Origin: Prevotellaceae bacterium
GTDB lineage: Bacteria > Bacteroidota > Bacteroidia > Bacteroidales > Bacteroidaceae
Direction: 5' to 3'
Assembly (NCBI GenBank): GCA_031262265.1
Contig: JAISIB010000105.1
Span: 1 to 12,892 of the forward strand
DNA: 12,892 nt
In this document: positions 1 through 7,223 of the stretch, piece by piece
How positions within the stretch are numbered: the stretch's first letter is position 1
Layout: every line of letters starts with the position of its first letter
Translations under genes and position numbers: made by a program
The notes under the pieces: generated by a model
Told to the model about the DNA's origin: nothing
Seen by the model: only the letters and a program-made list of their open reading frames with translations
The model's database searches: none

Positions 1-489
1 GTTATATTCCTTAGGATTGTGCGAAGCGGTCAGGATAATACCGCTCTGGCAACCCAAATGACGGATGGCAAACGAAGTCTCCGGCGTCGGACGCAAGTCG
101 TCCCACAAGTACACCTTGATTCCGTTGGCCGAGAAAATATCGGCCGACACTTCGGCAAAGCGACGGCTGTTGTTGCGGCAATCATGTCCTACGACCACCG
201 AGATAGGTTTACCCAAATCCTTAAAACAGCGGTTCAGATAGTTGGAAAGCCCTTGCGTAGCCGCTCCTACCGTATAGATATTCATTCGATTGCTGCCCGC
301 GCCCATAATACCGCGCAGGCCGCCCGTACCGAATTCCAAATCCTTGTAGAAAGATTCTATCAGTTCCGTCTTGTCCGGATTGTCCAGCATACGCCTTACC
401 TCTGCTTGCGTAGCCTCGTCATACGCCGGATTGAGCCATGTCCGGGCTTTCTCCGTCACTTGCTTAATTAGTTGTTCTTGTTCTGTCAT
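1..489 (-). CDS. Phospho-sugar mutase (phosphoglucomutase/phosphomannomutase), N-terminal part
   Basis: This is the first 163 codons of an alpha-D-phosphohexomutase; the rest lies beyond the left window edge. Such enzymes interconvert hexose 1- and 6-phosphates in the cytoplasm, feeding glycolysis, polysaccharide synthesis and envelope-sugar synthesis. The start ATG at 489-487 opens MTEQEQLIKQVTEKARTWLN. Residues around 48-62 read EFGTGGLRGIMGAGSNRMN, the family's N-terminal signature, and the last visible residues are TASHNPKEYN. In that motif Ser156 is the expected phosphoserine that carries the catalytic phosphate. The pattern fits the longer (about 580-residue) bacterial phospho-sugar mutases, but substrate preference cannot be read from this part. 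It lies 51 bp downstream of the C69 peptidase gene on the same strand and is probably co-transcribed. No clear promoter or strong terminator was seen in the gap. Confidence 0.95.
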   Translation of the reverse strand, partial: MTEQEQLIKQVTEKARTWLNPAYDEATQAEVRRMLDNPDKTELIESFYKDLEFGTGGLRGIMGAGSNRMNIYTVGAATQGLSNYLNRCFKDLGKPISVVVGHDCRNNSRRFAEVSADIFSANGIKVYLWDDLRPTPETSFAIRHLGCQSGIILTASHNPKEYN

Positions 490-540
490 GTGTGTTATCT
501 ATTTTATGTTTTACGTATGTACGGTCTTCTTGCACCGTTG

Positions 541-2181
541 TTATTCTTGTGGCGTCTTGTAGCGGTCGCCCGTCGCTTCCACATACTTTTCGAGGAATGC
601 TTTCGGGAATCCCGGACGAATCGGCGCAGCCTGACGGCCGTAACGATTGTACATGAACTTACCGTTCTCTTCGCGATGCACCACCTGGTCGTTATGTTTC
701 ACGATCAGATACTCGCCCAGCTTCTTCCAATAGTGAGTGGTATGCGCAGCCATCTGCAACGAATAGTTCACCAGATATTCTTTGGCCAGCTCGGGGTCGC
801 TCTCCATCAGATAAGCAGCGGTTTCTTCCACAGCCGGCTGCATCTTCAAGTAATTGCCTTCCGTTTCGTCCTGCGCCCGACGAATATCGTCGATCAAGGC
901 AGTGTATCGCGGATATACCATATTGGAAACCCAATTGAAAAGCCACCAAGCGTTGTCCCACGAGAATGTGTTACCGTCGGCACCGTTGGGAGCGAAACTA
1001 TCGGGAACACGGTCGGTGCAGCAATAAATCGGAGTGAACGCACTCGTATTAGCGTCGTCCAGCGTAAACCAGAACACGCCACCGATTGCATTGGCCAAAT
1101 TGGCGCGCATCTGAGACACGAATACGAAAGCCGGCTGCTGCGTAGAGATAGGACGTTCGTTGAAATAGGCAACGCCGTCCACGTTGAAACTCAGCGGCGA
1201 CGGGCGATAGGGCGACGCCCACGGGCCGGCACCTATATCATTCGTAATATCCAGCGGCGTACCCTCGTAGTGGTCGCGCATCATATTCTGAATATCCGCT
1301 ACCGACAGTTGTTTGGAGGGTTTCAGATAAAGCGGCATCGGCTCATCGGTCTGTCCCAATATGTAGGGCAGAAACTCTTCGCCCCGCGTAGTATAACGAT
1401 TGAAGAAGCTCCAAACGCGCGCTTCGCAAGCGCGGCGACCGCCAAAATCAAGTGGGTTGTAGGCTTTCGCAAAGCTGAAATCTTTGTTCAACCCGTCGAA
1501 GTAACCTTTCTCGCGAGCGAACGAAATGACGTCGGACGAATACAAACAGTTCTCCTTATCATTCATATCAAACTGATGGATGCGCGATTGATTGGCATGT
1601 GCCGAGATGCAATCGTCGGGGATACGAACGGCTACCCATACGGCTCCGCAAACGCCCGGTCCTTTGCCAATCATCTCCAATACCCACGCCTCGTTGGGGT
1701 CGGCAATGCTGAACGACTCGCCGCTGCTGTAATAGCCGTATTGCTGCACGAGATCGGTCATTACGCGAATGGCTTCGCGAGCCGTACGCGCCCGCTGCAA
1801 AGTAATATAGATCAAACTACCGTAATCAATGATACCGGTGGTGTCTACCAATTCGTGGCGACCGCCGAAAGTAGTCTCACCGATAGTCAGCTGAAACTCG
1901 TTGATATTACCGATTACGTTATACGTCTGACGCGCCTCCGGTATCTGTCCCAGATACTTGCCGGTGTCCCACTCGTAGACGTCGCGCATGGCACCTTGCG
2001 GATAAGTGGCAGCTTTATAGTGATACAACTCACCGAACATGCCGTAAGAGTCGGCAGAATACGAGACGATGACCGACCCGTCCGTAGAAGCTTTCTTACC
2101 TACGATCAAGTTTGTACATCCGAAGGCTTCGGATATTCCCAGCACAATGAAAGTGCTTAAAAGGATTAGTTTTTGTTTCAT
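541..2181 (-). CDS. Secreted C69-family dipeptidase
   Basis: A 546-residue member of peptidase family C69 (PepD-like N-terminal nucleophile hydrolases), which release dipeptides or act on short peptides. The chosen start at 2181 gives a signal peptide, MKQKLILLSTFIVLGISEAFG, directly followed by Cys22 in CTNLIVGKKASTDGS. In this family cleavage exposes the nucleophilic cysteine, so signal-peptide removal would also activate the enzyme. The open frame extends upstream to an ATG at 2268, but that would bury the signal peptide and overlap the M23 gene, so I reject it. Other family-like stretches are GESFSIADPNEAWVLEMIG and AVWVAVRIPDDCISAHANQ. The length suits secreted Bacteroidota homologues, which are longer than the roughly 470-residue lactobacillar enzymes. 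It starts 40 bp after the M23 endopeptidase gene and ends 51 bp before the mutase, suggesting one transcript. A role in trimming wall or dietary peptides in the periplasm is inference. Confidence 0.93.
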   Translation of the reverse strand: MKQKLILLSTFIVLGISEAFGCTNLIVGKKASTDGSVIVSYSADSYGMFGELYHYKAATYPQGAMRDVYEWDTGKYLGQIPEARQTYNVIGNINEFQLTIGETTFGGRHELVDTTGIIDYGSLIYITLQRARTAREAIRVMTDLVQQYGYYSSGESFSIADPNEAWVLEMIGKGPGVCGAVWVAVRIPDDCISAHANQSRIHQFDMNDKENCLYSSDVISFAREKGYFDGLNKDFSFAKAYNPLDFGGRRACEARVWSFFNRYTTRGEEFLPYILGQTDEPMPLYLKPSKQLSVADIQNMMRDHYEGTPLDITNDIGAGPWASPYRPSPLSFNVDGVAYFNERPISTQQPAFVFVSQMRANLANAIGGVFWFTLDDANTSAFTPIYCCTDRVPDSFAPNGADGNTFSWDNAWWLFNWVSNMVYPRYTALIDDIRRAQDETEGNYLKMQPAVEETAAYLMESDPELAKEYLVNYSLQMAAHTTHYWKKLGEYLIVKHNDQVVHREENGKFMYNRYGRQAAPIRPGFPKAFLEKYVEATGDRYKTPQE

Positions 2182-2221
2182 AATGGGTTCAATTTGGGGT
2201 TTATATGATTCAATTATTTTA

Positions 2222-3901
2222 CTACCATCGGAATGTCCCTTGCCAAACAGATTCGTTGCCGCATCCATCCGTCACCGTCAGCACCAACTCATGTACCTTT
2301 CCACGTTCGATACGCTTGGCGTCAAGCCGACAATCCAAGACATCTGTCATGATATGCTGCGCAAAGATAACGTATTTCCCGTCAATTGTGCCACGGTAGG
2401 AACGGATTCCACTTTCTTTCTCGGTAATTTTAAATGCCACGCGGCCGGTTTGGCTCCAACGCGCCGGCTGTTGCGGAGTAATGACCGGTGCTACCGTATC
2501 CAACGCCACCGTATAGGTTCCCAGTTCGGTGATGCGCGCACGTACGAAGCCGTTCTCATAACTACCTCCCATATAGCTATATCTTCCGTTGTTAGAAACA
2601 CGAGCTACGTAGTACTTCGTAGTATCGGCTACGGGCTTTCGCAACAAACCGATTTGGATGTCCGCACCGCCGTGAAGCGGCACGCGCTTCGTGTGTAAAC
2701 GATACGTAAACGATAATGATGAGGTATCCGCCCAGGTGGAATATTGCAGACTCACGTCGTTGTAGAGTTGCGCACGCGGTATGAGTAAGTCTAATCCGGG
2801 TTCTTGCAGGCGATTGACCTCGTTCCAACGGAAACGGTATTTCGGCGCGACGAGATCGACGGGTATAGGTTGCTTACGGCCATGCACTACAAACCGATAA
2901 CGCGACGTATTGCCGAAGTAGTCTATCAACGTATATTGAAACAAGTACTCGCGCTCTTCCCGAATGTCCACGATTCCGCGATACTCGTCGTCTACCGGAC
3001 GCAACATACGCAAGCTATTGCCCGGCTCCATATAAGACTTCATATAGTCGTCCTCCGTCCACGCATTGATTAGCCGGTTCTCGGCATCCGAGAATTTGTC
3101 TACCACGCTGCGGCATACTTCGCGACCGTCTACCATGAGAATCACCGTATGCACGCCGTAACGGTTATTCGTTTGATTCATGTGGTCGTAAGCCTTGACC
3201 GCCATACCGATTTCTCCCCATACCTCAATCGGCTTGCGCACGGCAAAAGAGAAATCCTGCGGCTCGCCGCTGCGATTCACCACGCCCCTACCCGTCTGCG
3301 GATAGATACGAAAGCCACGGGCTTCGGGTGCACGCGTATCGGTGAGGTGCGGACGAAAGAAAGGCATCGGGTCTATGTATTCACCGTCTTTATTCAACAA
3401 ATCCAAATGCAAGTGCGGGCCAAATGAATAGCCGGTATTTCCACTCAGCGCAATCGGCTGTCCGGCGCGAACGGGATATTCATTCGGTTCCGGCTTTATG
3501 TCCACTTCCCAACGTTCGTCTGCATATTGCTTGGCCTCCACGCGCTCGGCAATGGGCGAGAGAAACGCCGACAAGTGGCGGTTAATCGTCGTATAGGCTC
3601 CGTCGCGATAGGTGACGTGTAGGACATACCCCGAACCGGACGTGACGCGTATGCGAGAGATGTAGCCGTCAGCCAAGGCGCGCACCGTCTTGCCGGATGC
3701 TCCCTGCGTCTTGAAATCAAGCCCGCCATGAAAATGATTGGCGCGAAGCTCGCCGAAGTTTCCGCTCAGCAGCAACGGAAAATCAAATGGAGAAGCGAAC
3801 GGAATCACGAGAGAATCACTCTGTTGCGACCGCAAAGGCAACGAAAAGCTAATAATAAAGAATACGCACAAGGCGAACGTGGTCGTATGGAATAGTTTCA
3901 T
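2222..3901 (-). CDS. M23-family peptidoglycan endopeptidase (LytM-like), secreted
   Basis: A 559-residue zinc metallopeptidase predicted to cut peptide cross-links of peptidoglycan. Residues 1 to about 25 form a signal peptide (MKLFHTTTFALCVFFIISF, then SLPLRSQ). The M23 domain spans about residues 45-180 and all key positions are present: H58-GGL-D62 supplies two zinc ligands, H109 in NRHLSAFL is the catalytic histidine of the YxHL type, and GPHLHLD gives H163 (catalytic) and H165 (ligand). The motif GNTGYSFGPHLH is canonical, so the enzyme should be active rather than a LytM-type activator. Residues 190-559 are beta-rich and lack another motif I recognise; they may be Ig-like modules for substrate or partner binding. 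It is the first gene of the leftward group and faces the abiE operon across a 114-bp divergent region with a good -7 element. Confidence 0.93.
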   Translation of the reverse strand: MKLFHTTTFALCVFFIISFSLPLRSQQSDSLVIPFASPFDFPLLLSGNFGELRANHFHGGLDFKTQGASGKTVRALADGYISRIRVTSGSGYVLHVTYRDGAYTTINRHLSAFLSPIAERVEAKQYADERWEVDIKPEPNEYPVRAGQPIALSGNTGYSFGPHLHLDLLNKDGEYIDPMPFFRPHLTDTRAPEARGFRIYPQTGRGVVNRSGEPQDFSFAVRKPIEVWGEIGMAVKAYDHMNQTNNRYGVHTVILMVDGREVCRSVVDKFSDAENRLINAWTEDDYMKSYMEPGNSLRMLRPVDDEYRGIVDIREEREYLFQYTLIDYFGNTSRYRFVVHGRKQPIPVDLVAPKYRFRWNEVNRLQEPGLDLLIPRAQLYNDVSLQYSTWADTSSLSFTYRLHTKRVPLHGGADIQIGLLRKPVADTTKYYVARVSNNGRYSYMGGSYENGFVRARITELGTYTVALDTVAPVITPQQPARWSQTGRVAFKITEKESGIRSYRGTIDGKYVIFAQHIMTDVLDCRLDAKRIERGKVHELVLTVTDGCGNESVWQGTFRW

Positions 3902-3919
3902 ATCCTAAATTTATGTTTG

Positions 3920-3927
3920 CAAAAGTA
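3920..3927 (-). promoter_or_regulatory. Candidate Bacteroides-type -7 promoter box for the M23 gene
   Basis: Read on the minus strand, the sequence is TACTTTTG, an exact match to the Bacteroides sigma-70-type -7 consensus TAnnTTTG. It ends 18 bp upstream of the M23 start codon. No good -33 TTTG was found at the usual spacing of about 20 bp; the nearest TTTG (3962-3959) is too far, at 31 bp. The call rests on the -7 box and its position alone. Confidence 0.5.
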
Positions 3928-3931
3928 ACGC

Positions 3932-3950
3932 TTTTCAGAGAATTTTCAGA
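3932..3950. repeat. Direct repeat TTTTCAGA, two copies 11 bp apart
   Basis: TTTTCAGA occurs at 3932-3939 and again at 3943-3950, a period of 11 bp, or about one helical turn. The second copy also forms the left arm of a small CAGA-AA-TCTG inverted repeat (3947-3956). The pair lies immediately upstream of the M23 -7 box and about 40 bp upstream of the abiE -7 box. It could be an accessory protein-binding site, but the copies are short and the region is AT-rich, so chance is possible. Confidence 0.35.
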
Positions 3951-3980
3951 AATCTGTCCAAATAAATATTAACCGCATCT

Positions 3981-4006
3981 TTTTTTCTGTATTTTTGCAG
4001 AAAAAA
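3981..4006. promoter_or_regulatory. Perfect inverted repeat flanking the abiE -7 box; candidate AbiEi operator
   Basis: The left arm TTTTTTCTG (3981-3989) and right arm CAGAAAAAA (3998-4006) are perfect 9-bp complements separated by 8 nt. The repeat ends 10 bp before the antitoxin start codon and brackets the candidate -7 promoter element. Characterised AbiEi antitoxins bind inverted repeats in their own promoter through the N-terminal winged-helix domain and repress transcription, so this position is what a repressor operator would need. That it binds this AbiEi is inference. Confidence 0.55.
3990..3997 (+). promoter_or_regulatory. Candidate Bacteroides-type -7 promoter box for the abiE operon
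   Basis: TATTTTTG matches the Bacteroides -7 consensus TAnnTTTG exactly and forms the entire 8-nt spacer of the surrounding inverted repeat. It lies 18 bp upstream of the AbiEi start at 4016, so the leader would be only about 10-15 nt. No convincing -33 TTTG is seen at the usual distance. Confidence 0.5.
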
Positions 4007-4015
4007 TGAAGTAAG

Positions 4016-4633
4016 ATGAACTATCTACAGTTTAGAAAGCAATTCTATGAACTTGGGTGCGTTCAAGTACATCAAGTTTACGCTTGGGATGAAAGATTCG
4101 ACAAAAGTAATCTGACCCGCTGGGTGCAGAAGGGCTTACTCTTGAAACTTCGCAACGGTTATTACAGTTTCCCTGAATATTTGCAGGAACCGAATTTTAC
4201 CTTTATCGTCTCCAATCAGATCTATCACCCTTCCTACGTCAGTCTGCATACGGCTTTGGCTTTTTATGGCATGATACCGGAAGCAATCGTACGAACGACG
4301 GCCGTGAGCAACCTGAAAAAGACCTCCTACGAGAATGCTTTCGGTACGTTTACCTACCAACAAATTGCAGACTCCCTGATGTTCGGCTATGACTTAAAGG
4401 TATTCGGCAATAACCGAACCGTACGCTTCGCTACGCCTGAAAAGGCATTGCTGGACTTACTATACCTTTACCCGTTCTACTCCACCACTCCGGAGTTAGA
4501 AGAGCTTCGTTTGGACGAAGACTTCATGCACGACGACTTTGACGTAGAACGCTTTTGCGAATATGCGACCCGCTTTCAATCCAAGGCATTCGATAAGCGG
4601 GTTAAACTACTTATAAAGACATACGAACTATGA
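4016..4633 (+). CDS. Type IV toxin-antitoxin antitoxin/repressor, AbiEi family
   Basis: A 205-residue AbiEi-type antitoxin, the partner of the nucleotidyltransferase encoded next to it. In type IV systems the antitoxin counters toxin activity without forming a stable complex, and its N-terminal winged helix represses the operon promoter. The winged-helix part is about residues 1-55, including TRWVQKGLLLKLRNGYYSFP, the usual turn and wing of this family. The middle and C-terminal part carries typical family stretches: VSLHTALAFYGMIPE (about 75-89) and FATPEKALLDLLYL (138-151). The start ATG at 4016 was chosen because an upstream ATG at 4006 runs into a stop after two codons. The gene overlaps the toxin gene by the tetranucleotide ATGA, implying translational coupling. 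Base composition is uneven and locally lower in GC than the lipoprotein genes: 21 G+C in the 60 bases from 4021, against 34 in those from 9901. Confidence 0.9.
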   Translation: MNYLQFRKQFYELGCVQVHQVYAWDERFDKSNLTRWVQKGLLLKLRNGYYSFPEYLQEPNFTFIVSNQIYHPSYVSLHTALAFYGMIPEAIVRTTAVSNLKKTSYENAFGTFTYQQIADSLMFGYDLKVFGNNRTVRFATPEKALLDLLYLYPFYSTTPELEELRLDEDFMHDDFDVERFCEYATRFQSKAFDKRVKLLIKTYEL

Positions 4634-5421
4634 TACAATTGGAACAAATAAAATCCTTTTTCCCTGAACAGATACGGGACAATCCGGATTATCGGCCATA
4701 CATGTTGAAGGAATACATTCAGTTAATGACACTTGATTACCTGTCCACCACTCCATATATTAGAAAGATCACCTTTATCGGCGGCACGAACCTCCGTTTG
4801 GTGAAAGGTATAGACCGATTCTCCGAAGACTTGGATTTCGATTGTAAAGAGCTTTCAGAGGGAGACTTTATCAAGATGACCGATGCCGTTGCCTTATTTT
4901 TGAGGGGCTACGGCCTCCCCGTAGAGATTCGAGATAAACGCAGTCATAATCTAACCGCATTCCGTAGAAATCTATATTTCCCTGAGTTACTTTTCAGCTT
5001 AGGATTGTCCGGTTATAAGGAGCAACGCTTCCTTATAAAACTTGAATGCCAAGACCAAAGTGTATCTTACCCATCAGTCATGACCAAGATACAGGGGTGC
5101 GGGTTCTTCTTTCCGTTTTCTGTTCCGCCGGACGATATACTTTGTGCCATGAAGCTCTCCGCCTTGCTGTCTCGTAGCAAAGGCAGAGATTTCTACGATG
5201 CGATGTATCTACTGGCGCAGACCTCCCCCAATTACGACTATCTGTCGCAAAAACAGAACATTCACAATTGGGCAGAACTTAAAACATCCCTTTTACAAGT
5301 ATGCGAGAACGTAGACTTAAATCAGAAGTCGAAAGATTTTGAGCACTTACTCTTTCCGAACAGTCATAGTAATCGAATTCTTCACTTTCCCGACTTTATC
5401 CAAAGTTTGTCTTACAAATAA
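4630..5421 (+). CDS. Type IV toxin, AbiEii/AbiGii-family nucleotidyltransferase
   Basis: A 263-residue AbiEii-type toxin of the DNA polymerase beta-like nucleotidyltransferase superfamily. Related enzymes arrest growth by transferring nucleotides, in some homologues to tRNA 3' ends, and can abort phage infection. The catalytic signatures are all present: IGGTNLRL at 50-57; RFSEDLDFD at 63-71, with metal-binding D67 and D69; KLE at 137-139; and KLSALLSRSKGRDFYDAMYLL at 175-195 with its conserved K175 and the RDFYD element (split here as KLSALLSRSK and GRDFYDAMYLL). No truncation or missing catalytic residue is visible, so the toxin is probably functional. It begins inside the antitoxin stop (ATGA) and is followed within 3 bp by a strong hairpin. 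The target molecule cannot be inferred from the sequence. Confidence 0.9.
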   Translation: MIQLEQIKSFFPEQIRDNPDYRPYMLKEYIQLMTLDYLSTTPYIRKITFIGGTNLRLVKGIDRFSEDLDFDCKELSEGDFIKMTDAVALFLRGYGLPVEIRDKRSHNLTAFRRNLYFPELLFSLGLSGYKEQRFLIKLECQDQSVSYPSVMTKIQGCGFFFPFSVPPDDILCAMKLSALLSRSKGRDFYDAMYLLAQTSPNYDYLSQKQNIHNWAELKTSLLQVCENVDLNQKSKDFEHLLFPNSHSNRILHFPDFIQSLSYK

Positions 5422-5463
5422 AAACGGGATGCGCTACCCGTACACACAAGCGGCGCATCCCGT
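5421..5463 (-). terminator. Rho-independent terminator of the leftward lipoprotein operon
   Basis: ACGGGATGCGC (5424-5434) pairs perfectly with GCGCATCCCGT (5453-5463) in an 11-bp GC-rich stem with an 18-nt loop. Read leftward the stem is followed by a T-run (5424-5421, then ATTT), which is the terminator arrangement. Read rightward it is followed by GTAAAAACC and has no U-tract. It therefore best serves the lipoprotein operon ending at 5484, 20 bp away. The stem may still block rightward transcripts from the toxin gene, whose stop codon abuts it. Confidence 0.8.
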
Positions 5464-5483
5464 AAAAACCACAGCAAGGCGTA

Positions 5484-7202
5484 TTAGTCGGTCGAAGAAA
5501 CGGCCTCCAATGCAAGTTCTCCGTCTTTGGAAACCCACTTGAATTCCGTCGCACCGACGTTGACGTCGCTATCGTCGCTCAACCCCGACAAAAATGCGGA
5601 CAAGTTGGCAATCTTACTGCCTTCGGTATTCGTCCCGTACCCGTAAGTAACGCTATTTACAGCCAACCATGCCGAATGCGTCACATTAGGCGACATAGTA
5701 AGTCCGCGTACACTGGTCGGGCTAGCAACATTATATACGAGAATACTTGTTGCCAGACCGATACAGTTCTCTAATTTGCTAAAACCGGATATGCCTCCTA
5801 CATACATGTCGTCGCTCGTGTTATTTGCCGATACCGTACCTGCGAAGCTGCAGAACTTCATTGTTCCGTTGCAATACCCCACGACGCTACCCGTACGTTG
5901 ACCGGGAGCATTGGCGCTGGCGACGCGTCCTTCCAGCATCAAGTTCTTTATCAAACCTGCCGTATTGACATATCCAAAAAGTCCGGCATACTGTACGTTA
6001 CTTACGTTCAAGCCGCTAATCTTATGTCCGTTGCCGTCGAACGTTCCGTAAAACATGTAGGTAAGGTTGCCTATCGGCGTCCACGCTTTGTCGTGCAAAT
6101 CAATGTCCGTCGTCAGCTTATAGCTATACGTCCTATACGTGGCGTTGGTTGTCGCGTCGTTGACCAGATACGCCATTGCCGCCAGTTGGTCGGGCGATGA
6201 GATTTCGTACACGCCGTCTTTCTTTTCTCCCAGCTTAGCGATGGCGATAGCGTCGCTGGCAGGATACGTGCTGTCCCATATATTATCAATGTCTATGTTC
6301 GTTTCTGCTTCGTCCCAATCTATCATCTCCATATTCACCTTCGTTTCACTGACGGCATAATAGGCAATCAGATTACTCTTCTTGTTGCGTTGGTACGACA
6401 TGCCTGCCGGCACGGTCACCGTACCCACCAAATCATAGTCTTCCGCTTCGCCCGTATAGACCCTAACCGTCATAGCGTTTTCGGTTTTCGTTTCGTCGAC
6501 AGGCGCGAAGAGGTAGTCGAAAAAGAAAGTCGTCGCGATAGTTCCTTCCTCAGGTTGCAGAATGGTACGGGTCACGGGGGTTGAACCTTTCACCACCGTC
6601 ACGGGCGCATCGGCCTGCAAGTCGAACTTTTGGTTCGCCTCGGTCGTGTAATCCACTTCTATCTTCGTAATAGCCGCGAGTCGTGCAGCGTCTTTCTCCA
6701 CCAGATTGATGCGGGCGAACGGGCGAACGAGATTCACCGTGCCTATCTCCAACGGCGCGGAAGTCTTGACTTTGCTAACGACTGCAAAGAAAGCGTCCAA
6801 CGCTTCGGTGTTGGCTTCGGGAACGTCGGATTTACGGACGACGGCGTTCAGGTTCGACGTGTCGTAATACAAGTCTGCCTTATCCGTCGCATCGCTTTTG
6901 ATATAGTCCGCCCACATCAGGAAGTCGTACGCACCCTTCGCCAACAGGAACGAGAAAGAAGGCGAGGTCTGCACGATGCGCGTCGTCGCCGCAGTCTCGC
7001 CGGCGGCGCGTATCTCCAAAATGTAGCGCATCTGATGGCCGTCGACAACGGGGGCTTCTGCGCGGGTTTCCAACTCACCGCCGACCGTTGCGGTCAGCGA
7101 TACGCTCATGTCTTCATCGCCTGCGATAGGCATCGGTTGCTCGTTCGAGCAGGAAGCGGCGAGCAATACGAAGCTCGCGCCCAAGATTTGTTTAAGTGTC
7201 AT
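5484..7202 (-). CDS. DUF6562-type/GLUG-type lipoprotein, tandem copy 1 (operon-distal)
   Basis: A 572-residue predicted envelope lipoprotein, last gene of the array. Residues 1-18 are a lipoprotein signal with lipobox LLAASC and acylated Cys18. A conserved TRAE follows at 46-49. Residues about 35-285 resemble the DUF6562/fimbrillin-like domain of Bacteroidota: FSFLLAKGAYDFLMWADY at 83-100, LYYDTSNLNAV, VNLVRPFARINLVEK, FFFDYLF and MSYQRNKKSNLIAYY. After a linker (IWDSTYP) residues 331-540 form a GLUG-like beta-helix: SSPDQLAAMAYLVN, TFDGNGHKISGLNV (387-400), AGLFGY, NLMLEG, CSFAGTVSANN and VGGISG. The tail FKWVSKDGELALE (554-566) is shared by all full-length copies. Its signal peptide differs from copies 2-4, although its body is most like copy 2. 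The role is unknown; surface adhesion or a fimbria-associated role is a family-level inference. Confidence 0.85.
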   Translation of the reverse strand: MTLKQILGASFVLLAASCSNEQPMPIAGDEDMSVSLTATVGGELETRAEAPVVDGHQMRYILEIRAAGETAATTRIVQTSPSFSFLLAKGAYDFLMWADYIKSDATDKADLYYDTSNLNAVVRKSDVPEANTEALDAFFAVVSKVKTSAPLEIGTVNLVRPFARINLVEKDAARLAAITKIEVDYTTEANQKFDLQADAPVTVVKGSTPVTRTILQPEEGTIATTFFFDYLFAPVDETKTENAMTVRVYTGEAEDYDLVGTVTVPAGMSYQRNKKSNLIAYYAVSETKVNMEMIDWDEAETNIDIDNIWDSTYPASDAIAIAKLGEKKDGVYEISSPDQLAAMAYLVNDATTNATYRTYSYKLTTDIDLHDKAWTPIGNLTYMFYGTFDGNGHKISGLNVSNVQYAGLFGYVNTAGLIKNLMLEGRVASANAPGQRTGSVVGYCNGTMKFCSFAGTVSANNTSDDMYVGGISGFSKLENCIGLATSILVYNVASPTSVRGLTMSPNVTHSAWLAVNSVTYGYGTNTEGSKIANLSAFLSGLSDDSDVNVGATEFKWVSKDGELALEAVSSTD

Positions 7203-7223
7203 AGTTTGTGTTGTATTAAAATG
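7203..7223 (-). other. 21-bp linker between copies 2 and 1 (leader type I)
   Basis: The spacer from the stop of copy 2 to the start of copy 1 is 21 bp and matches the linker at 8988-9008 at 19 of 21 positions. It contains TTGTATTAAAATG (+ strand), has no Shine-Dalgarno sequence, no TAnnTTTG element and no hairpin. It is therefore best seen as an AT-rich translation-initiation leader within one transcript. Confidence 0.6.

Noticed and set aside
490..540. A small hairpin (ACGGT and ACCGT arms) between the C69 and mutase genes as a terminator.
   Set aside because: The stem is only 5 bp and no T-tract follows in the leftward direction, so read-through is more likely.
472..2160. A 562-codon open frame on the plus strand across the C69 gene.
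   Set aside because: It is antisense to a convincing secreted dipeptidase, has no recognisable domain, and arises from the GC-skewed codon use of the real gene.
2182..2268. N-terminal extension of the C69 dipeptidase to an ATG at 2268.
   Set aside because: It would overlap the M23 coding region, place 29 hydrophilic residues before a clear signal peptide, and hide the cysteine that must become N-terminal.
4006..4014. ATG at 4006 as the AbiEi start.
   Set aside because: It reads ATG AAG TAA and stops after two codons; the ATG at 4016 opens the full family-like protein.
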